Shown: positions 59,885 to 64,000 of the stretch, piece by piece
Position numbering within the stretch: position 1 is the stretch's first letter
Layout of the letters: every line of letters begins with the position of its first letter
Source of the DNA: Cloacibacillus porcorum
Lineage (GTDB): Bacteria; Synergistota; Synergistia; Synergistales; Synergistaceae
Length of the DNA: 64,000 nt
Reading direction: 5' to 3'
NCBI RefSeq assembly: GCF_001701045.1
Contig: NZ_CP016757.1
Coordinates: 1,357,501-1,421,500, forward strand
Program-made: the position numbers and the translations under genes
Notes under the pieces: generated by a model
Database searches by the model: none
What the model was told of the DNA's origin: nothing
The model's input: the letters and a program-made list of their open reading frames with translations, nothing else

Positions 59885-61483
59885 ATGAATTTTTTGCTGC
59901 TTTTTAAATCAATGCCGCTGCCGTTACTCACGCTGATCCTGCCGTTTGCCGGCGCCGGCTGTTACGGGCTGCTGCTTTTATATAACAGGTTTTTCTCCCG
60001 GTGGACGGGGCGCGCACTGGTCCTGCCGAAGATATTGTACAAGCTGCCATTCCTCGTCCTGCTTGTTGCGGGGACTGTGCTTTCCAGCCTCGTATGGATG
60101 AACGTGAGCGGCTCTTACAGCCCGCTCTACGTATTTACGAATACCGGCTGGTCCAGCGTCCTCACCGGCGAGTCGGTTAAAAACGCACAGGCGGTGCTGC
60201 GGATTGACGCCTTCGGGGCGATCTCGGCGGCGCTTATGAGCTTTGTAGCGCTGACGGCGGGCATCAGGGCTCTCGCCGACCGCCAGAATGTGATAACGCC
60301 GCGCAAGGTGGTATTCTTCCTGCTGACCTGTACCGGCATCCAGGGGATATTCTATCTGAATAGTTTAATGCTGCTCTTTGTATTTTTGCTGCTTACACAG
60401 CTTGGCGTGACGGGGCTTTACAGCAACTTTGCCACTAAGAGGCGGGAGGACGGGGAGTCAGTCTTCTATTATGTCTCGCGCGTGCTGCTTTTGGCAATGT
60501 TTCTCGCCGGAGTCGTGATCCTGCGGGTGAAGTACGGCACTGGCAACATCAATATGATCGCCACGAGGATTGCCCCCGCGAACGATACGCTGTGGGCCTT
60601 TATATTTCTCGTCGTGCCGCTTCTTTATATCTTCGTAAAGCCGTCGCCCTATCTTCCAGACGCCTCGCGCAACTGTTTCTTTGGGATAAGGACGCAGGCT
60701 TCGCTCTTTGTCGCCTTCCGCGTCATCTTTTCCCTTTACGGACCTATGCAGGGGCTGCAGAAGGTTCCAATGCTCTTTATCCTGCTCGGCTTCGCCTCAG
60801 TCATGCTCGCGCTGGTCCTCTCCTGCGGCGCTAAGGACCCTGAGCGCTTTATGAACTCGATGGTCTTCTATATGAAGGGCATGATCCTGATATCCATCGG
60901 TATCGCAATGGACGGCACCTTCAGCGCGGAGCGCGCCGCGCTCTACGGCGTGAGCGCTATTGAAGCTATGATCTCGCTTTGGCTGGTCTTCCTGCCTATC
61001 TCCGCCGCGCTGGCGATAATAACGGTATTTCTAAAACAGAGATATGAGGAGCGTGAGCTCTGGCAGGAGGGGGCGCTGCTGAAACGTATTCCCTTCACCG
61101 CATTTTCCCTATTCATCGTCATCGCGATACTTGGCGGGCTGCCGCCCTTCATCGGCTACAGCGGCAAGCAGCTGCTGTTCCGTTCGGCGAACTTCATGAG
61201 TCCCCTCGTGCTTACGGCGCTCTTCCTCTTTACGGTGGCGATGCTGCTCACGGGGCTGCGTTTCCTTATCGCGCTGACGATCGGCAAGGTCTCTCAAAAA
61301 CAGGATTTCAACTTCAGCGGCGAGGTGACGATCGCCTTTCCGCTCTTTTTGCTGCTGATGCTCTTTATCACGACGACGGTGCTGCCCGGTGAGCTCTTTG
61401 AGGAATCTGTGGCTCCCTCAGTCGAGTCGCTGATCAACCGCACGACTCCGGCCAACCTGTTCTCCGTGGAGGTAGACGAATAA
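59885..61483 (+). CDS. Complex I/Mrp-type antiporter-like membrane subunit (NuoL/M/N family)
   Basis: About 532 residues from ATG 59885 (MNFLLLFKSMPLPLLTL) with GGTGAG upstream; the frame extends to 59810 without a ribosome site. Around fourteen hydrophobic segments. PSPYLPDASRNCFFGIRTQASLF corresponds to the WLPDA-type segment of proton-pumping antiporter subunits. It ends by overlapping the next gene. No peripheral NADH dehydrogenase or hydrogenase subunit is encoded in the window. Confidence 0.75.
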   Translation: MNFLLLFKSMPLPLLTLILPFAGAGCYGLLLLYNRFFSRWTGRALVLPKILYKLPFLVLLVAGTVLSSLVWMNVSGSYSPLYVFTNTGWSSVLTGESVKNAQAVLRIDAFGAISAALMSFVALTAGIRALADRQNVITPRKVVFFLLTCTGIQGIFYLNSLMLLFVFLLLTQLGVTGLYSNFATKRREDGESVFYYVSRVLLLAMFLAGVVILRVKYGTGNINMIATRIAPANDTLWAFIFLVVPLLYIFVKPSPYLPDASRNCFFGIRTQASLFVAFRVIFSLYGPMQGLQKVPMLFILLGFASVMLALVLSCGAKDPERFMNSMVFYMKGMILISIGIAMDGTFSAERAALYGVSAIEAMISLWLVFLPISAALAIITVFLKQRYEERELWQEGALLKRIPFTAFSLFIVIAILGGLPPFIGYSGKQLLFRSANFMSPLVLTALFLFTVAMLLTGLRFLIALTIGKVSQKQDFNFSGEVTIAFPLFLLLMLFITTTVLPGELFEESVAPSVESLINRTTPANLFSVEVDE

Positions 61484-61788
61484 TGATGGCTTTCAGGATT
61501 TCAACGGGATTCTTTATCTGGGACGTATACAAATGGCTGCTGGTCTTTCTTCTCTCCGCGCTGGTCGCCTGGCTCGTCGTCAGTATTGCCGTAAAGCGCC
61601 GCGGCGGGAGGCTCTTCCCTGAACCGCGCCGTCGTGTGCAGGAGCAGGCCGCCGTCCTGCCCGTGGAGCGTTTCATCGCCGGTTTCAGCCGGGTATTCAT
61701 CGAGCCGTGGGGTGAGCTTCCGTCATGCGGCCTCTTCGGGATCGCCGCGCTGACGATATTATTTGTGATTACGATATTTCTAGGGTGA
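61483..61788 (+). CDS. Small membrane subunit of the complex-I-like module
   Basis: 101 residues with two hydrophobic helices (WLLVFLLSALVAWLVVSIAV; LFGIAALTILFVITIFL) separated by an amphipathic loop (AVLPVERFIAGFSRVFIEPW). I do not recognise the family. It begins at the last base of the preceding gene's stop and is followed 6 bp later by the NuoH-like gene, so it is likely part of the same membrane complex. Confidence 0.65.
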   Translation: MMAFRISTGFFIWDVYKWLLVFLLSALVAWLVVSIAVKRRGGRLFPEPRRRVQEQAAVLPVERFIAGFSRVFIEPWGELPSCGLFGIAALTILFVITIFLG

Positions 61789-61794
61789 TTTTTA

Positions 61795-62811
61795 ATGATA
61801 GATCTCTTTTCGATGGTTTTTAAGTATTTCAACGCCTGGCTGCTGATGGGGTTTGCGCTCGTCGCGGCGATCGTGACGGAGAAGCTCTATCTGCTGCTGG
61901 TCTCGGCCGTACAGAGAAAGCGCATGGGTGGGGTCCGCGTACCAAGGAGAGGGCTGCGCGCCATCTTCCGCCTGGAGATAGGGCTGCCGGAGACCGCCGC
62001 CGTCAATATCGCCCTTTACGGCCCATCGCTGGCGATAGCCTCGCTGATGACGGTCTGCGCTAGTCTGCCCTTCTGCACCTTTATCCCCATCATCGACAAT
62101 GGCTCTGATCTCATCCAGCTCGTGCAGTTCCTGCTGCTCTCGGAGGTATTCGCGCTTATTTCGCTTTACGCGCTGGGAACGGGGACCGGTAACGAGGTCG
62201 CCCGCAGTGAGATGCGCAACATGCTGCGGCTGCTGGTGCCGCTCGTCGCCTGTTATGCCTCGCTGGCCTCCTTCTTTACGAAAAACGGCCTCGACAGCGA
62301 CCCTTTCAGCCTCAACTCTTTTTCCATGACGGGACACTTTGCCTCTATGTCCGCCTGGGGGATCTGCGGCGTTCTGCTTCTGGTCTTCGTGATATTGAGC
62401 CAGATCCCACATCGCAGCGTCACTGCCGGCAGCGCGCTTTTTATTCATGGAGAGTCTCCGGAGTTTGAGGGCGCGCCGAGGGGGATGCTGCAGATATGGT
62501 CGGTCTTCCGGGCCTTCATCGTGATATCGATCGTCACCTATATACTCTTTCCCGCCGACATGATCGCCACGCTGAGCGAAGGACTCGGCATCTCGTGGCG
62601 GGGGCAGGCGCTGAACTTCGTCATCTTCTGGCTCGCGGTCGTCGCCTCGCGTCTTGTACTGGTTCCAGCCTGCTGGCTCATCGTGCAGGCGGCGGAGAGC
62701 AGGATACCGAAACCGTTCAGGGGAAGCCTGATCCCGATCCTGACGGTGGCGGCGATGATGCTGCTCTGGTACGAAGGCATACTTCTCTCACAGGAGGCCG
62801 CGTCGTTCTGA
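61795..62811 (+). CDS. NuoH/HyfC-like membrane subunit
   Basis: 338 residues, about eight membrane helices. LEIGLPETAAVNIALYGPSL near the N-terminus and the loop GESPEFEGAPRGMLQIWSVF resemble the conserved acidic loop (EYSG-type) of complex I subunit NuoH and group 4 hydrogenase homologues. The resemblance is moderate. Its stop overlaps the asparaginase start. With the antiporter-like gene upstream it would form a minimal ion-pumping membrane arm. Confidence 0.6.
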   Translation: MIDLFSMVFKYFNAWLLMGFALVAAIVTEKLYLLLVSAVQRKRMGGVRVPRRGLRAIFRLEIGLPETAAVNIALYGPSLAIASLMTVCASLPFCTFIPIIDNGSDLIQLVQFLLLSEVFALISLYALGTGTGNEVARSEMRNMLRLLVPLVACYASLASFFTKNGLDSDPFSLNSFSMTGHFASMSAWGICGVLLLVFVILSQIPHRSVTAGSALFIHGESPEFEGAPRGMLQIWSVFRAFIVISIVTYILFPADMIATLSEGLGISWRGQALNFVIFWLAVVASRLVLVPACWLIVQAAESRIPKPFRGSLIPILTVAAMMLLWYEGILLSQEAASF

Positions 62812-63773
62812 TGAAAGAGGTGCTGATAATCTCCACCGGCGGCACCATCGTCTCAGTCGACCATGGAAATGGCGCGGTGCCGGATTCAGATGCCGCTCTC
62901 GGCATTCTTCAAAGGGGGGGGGAGTTCCTCCGCGAAAAAGGATATTCTTACAGTGTGGAGGTTGTTTTTGGCGAGGCAGGATGCGACAGCTCCGACATCT
63001 CTCCCGCTGAATGGCTGACGCTTACGCAGAGGGTAAACGAAGCGGTCCTGCGCGGGGTAAAAAAGATTCTCATAATCCATGGGACCGATACGATGGCCTA
63101 TACCGCCGCCTGGCTTTCGCTCACAGCCGACCCGGACGCCGCGGTGGTGCTCACCGGCAGCCAGCGGACGCCTGGGGCTCCCGATTTTGACGGAGAATCC
63201 AACCTCCACGGAGCGGCAAGGCTTCTCTGCGGCGTGAAGCGCGGCGTATTCATCCACTTTGACGGCCGGGATTACGAGGGGGCCTTTGTACATAAGGAGG
63301 ACGCCGAGGCGCTCTCCGCCTATGTATCTACCGGATACGGCGCACTGCCGCGAAACGGGATATACCGCGCCCTCGATGGTAAAGAGACTGAATGGCGCGC
63401 CGCCGCAGCAGGGCTGTCGCTTGTCACGCTGCATCCCGCGGTCCTGCCGCGCTTTGATCTTTGTAAGATACTTATCCTCGCTGGATACGGCGCGGGGAAT
63501 ATGCCGCAGAGGCTGCGCCTGCAGCTGGCGGAAAGTTTTCCGGAGGAAAGCCGCAGACCGCTCATCATCGCGGCCAGTTCGTGCGCCCGCGGCCGAAAAA
63601 ACCCCGCCTTTTACGGCGGCGTCGGCATCGCGGAGCTGACAAAGGAAAGTTTTTCCGTTTTTAGTCAGGGAAGCTATTCCCTTGAGTTCCTGATTGCATT
63701 ATCATATCTTTCATTATTAGTTTCACCGGAAGAGCCGGAAAAAATATTGCAGTTATATTTGGAAAAATTTTAA
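62811..63773 (+). CDS. ansA: L-asparaginase (type I-like)
   Basis: 320 residues from ATG 62811, which overlaps the previous stop; the frame is open further upstream but lies inside the NuoH-like gene. Thr nucleophile motif ISTGGTIVS at about 6-14 and the second catalytic triad IIHGTDTMAYTAAWL at about 84-98, with VLTGSQRTPGAP after it. No signal peptide, so cytoplasmic. It hydrolyses asparagine to aspartate and ammonia. glnS follows 21 bp later. Confidence 0.92.
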   Translation: MKEVLIISTGGTIVSVDHGNGAVPDSDAALGILQRGGEFLREKGYSYSVEVVFGEAGCDSSDISPAEWLTLTQRVNEAVLRGVKKILIIHGTDTMAYTAAWLSLTADPDAAVVLTGSQRTPGAPDFDGESNLHGAARLLCGVKRGVFIHFDGRDYEGAFVHKEDAEALSAYVSTGYGALPRNGIYRALDGKETEWRAAAAGLSLVTLHPAVLPRFDLCKILILAGYGAGNMPQRLRLQLAESFPEESRRPLIIAASSCARGRKNPAFYGGVGIAELTKESFSVFSQGSYSLEFLIALSYLSLLVSPEEPEKILQLYLEKF

Positions 63774-63794
63774 TAGATAATTGGAGGCGGCCTA

Positions 63795-64000
63795 ATGGCT
63801 TCAGAAAATAAGAATCAGAATTTTATCGAGGAGATAATAACTAAAGACCTTGAAAACGGTACGGTCAACGAGGTGGTCACGAGATTCCCACCGGAGCCTA
63901 ACGGCTATCTCCACATCGGGCACGCGAAATCCATCTGCCTCAACTTTGGCATGGCCGCGCAGTTTGGCGGCAGGTGCAACCTTCGCTTTGACGACACAAA
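63795..64000 (+). CDS. glnS: Glutaminyl-tRNA synthetase (partial, 5' end only)
   Basis: 68 codons to the window edge. [20 protein letters not shown] contains the class I HIGH motif, and [11 protein letters not shown] is the GlnRS/non-discriminating GluRS signature. LNFGMA and the short N-terminus favour GlnRS. GGAGG lies 7 bp before ATG 63795. Confidence 0.93.
   Translation, partial: MASENKNQNFIEEIITKDLENGTVNEVVTRFPPEPNGYLHIGHAKSICLNFGMAAQFGGRCNLRFDDT

Noticed and set aside
62496-62810. N-terminal extension of asparaginase by about 105 codons
   Set aside because: Lies entirely inside the NuoH-like gene; the family starts at MKEVLIISTGGT, which coincides with the overlapping ATG at 62811.
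1-64000. CRISPR array
   Set aside because: No regular short repeats with unique spacers seen; the only tandem repeats are the ~110-bp units at 13322-13650.

Overview
The window looks like a chromosomal segment of a Synergistota bacterium, probably a gut or digester Cloacibacillus/Synergistes-like lineage. The reasons are the outer-membrane porins with an N-terminal SLH domain and coiled coil, the fapR-plsX-fabHKDG-acpP-fabF-rnc order with FabK as enoyl reductase, frequent TTG starts, and amino-acid/anaerobic gene content (acetate kinase, CO dehydrogenase, asparaginase, DAACS transporter). The lineage call is inference from gene content only.

Layout. 1-11.7 kb is housekeeping: tmcAL (partial), ackA, yceD-rpmF, then the fatty-acid/phospholipid operon fapR-plsX-fabH-fabK-fabD-fabG-acpP-fabF ending in rnc and a prepilin-like gene. 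11.88-29.69 kb is an accessory locus of six SLH-porin cassettes. 29.95-34.0 kb holds an Rrf2 regulator and a cooS-cooF-FAD oxidoreductase operon. 34.2-42.2 kb is the rimP-nusA-ylxR-ylxQ-infB-ylxP-rbfA-nrnA-truB-ribF translation operon, followed by a SurA/PpiD-like chaperone. 43.5-46.8 kb has a 7-alpha-hydroxysteroid-dehydrogenase-like SDR and a TPR/DUF4037/DUF4125 trio. 47-55.7 kb has nhaC, an IS256-family element, an AprBA-like ferredoxin/flavoprotein pair, two LysR regulators and a YeiH-type exporter. The rest has two small membrane proteins, a MATE transporter, tRNA-Arg and tRNA-Ser, a DAACS symporter, a complex-I-like membrane module lacking peripheral subunits, an asparaginase and the start of glnS.

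The outstanding feature is the porin locus. Only one porin (21200-22750) has a start codon, signal peptide and complete SLH domain. Five others (bodies at 11880+, 14804+, 19539-, 25163+, 29688-) begin abruptly inside the SLH coding region at the same 18-bp sequence, GCATTCAAAGGTGCACAG. All five stay open in the same frame as the expressed copy, and each is followed by its own terminator and a matched ~250-aa secreted partner gene. A tyrosine recombinase gene sits between the expressed 'head' and the inverted neighbouring cassette, so the recombinase and head lie on a ~1.8-kb segment bounded by inverted copies of the 18-bp site. I interpret the locus as a shufflon-like phase/antigenic variation system that fuses one promoter-signal-peptide head to alternative porin-partner cassettes. 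The structure is read directly from the sequence. The switching is a prediction, and RecA-driven exchange through the shared ~215-bp 5' block is the main alternative.

Second-tier observations: a shared GATAAA...TTATC palindrome in both the Rrf2 and cooS promoters, a MITE-like palindromic element upstream of a LysR gene, an RBS-sequestering hairpin at the IS256 transposase, and a candidate bile-acid 7-alpha-HSDH.
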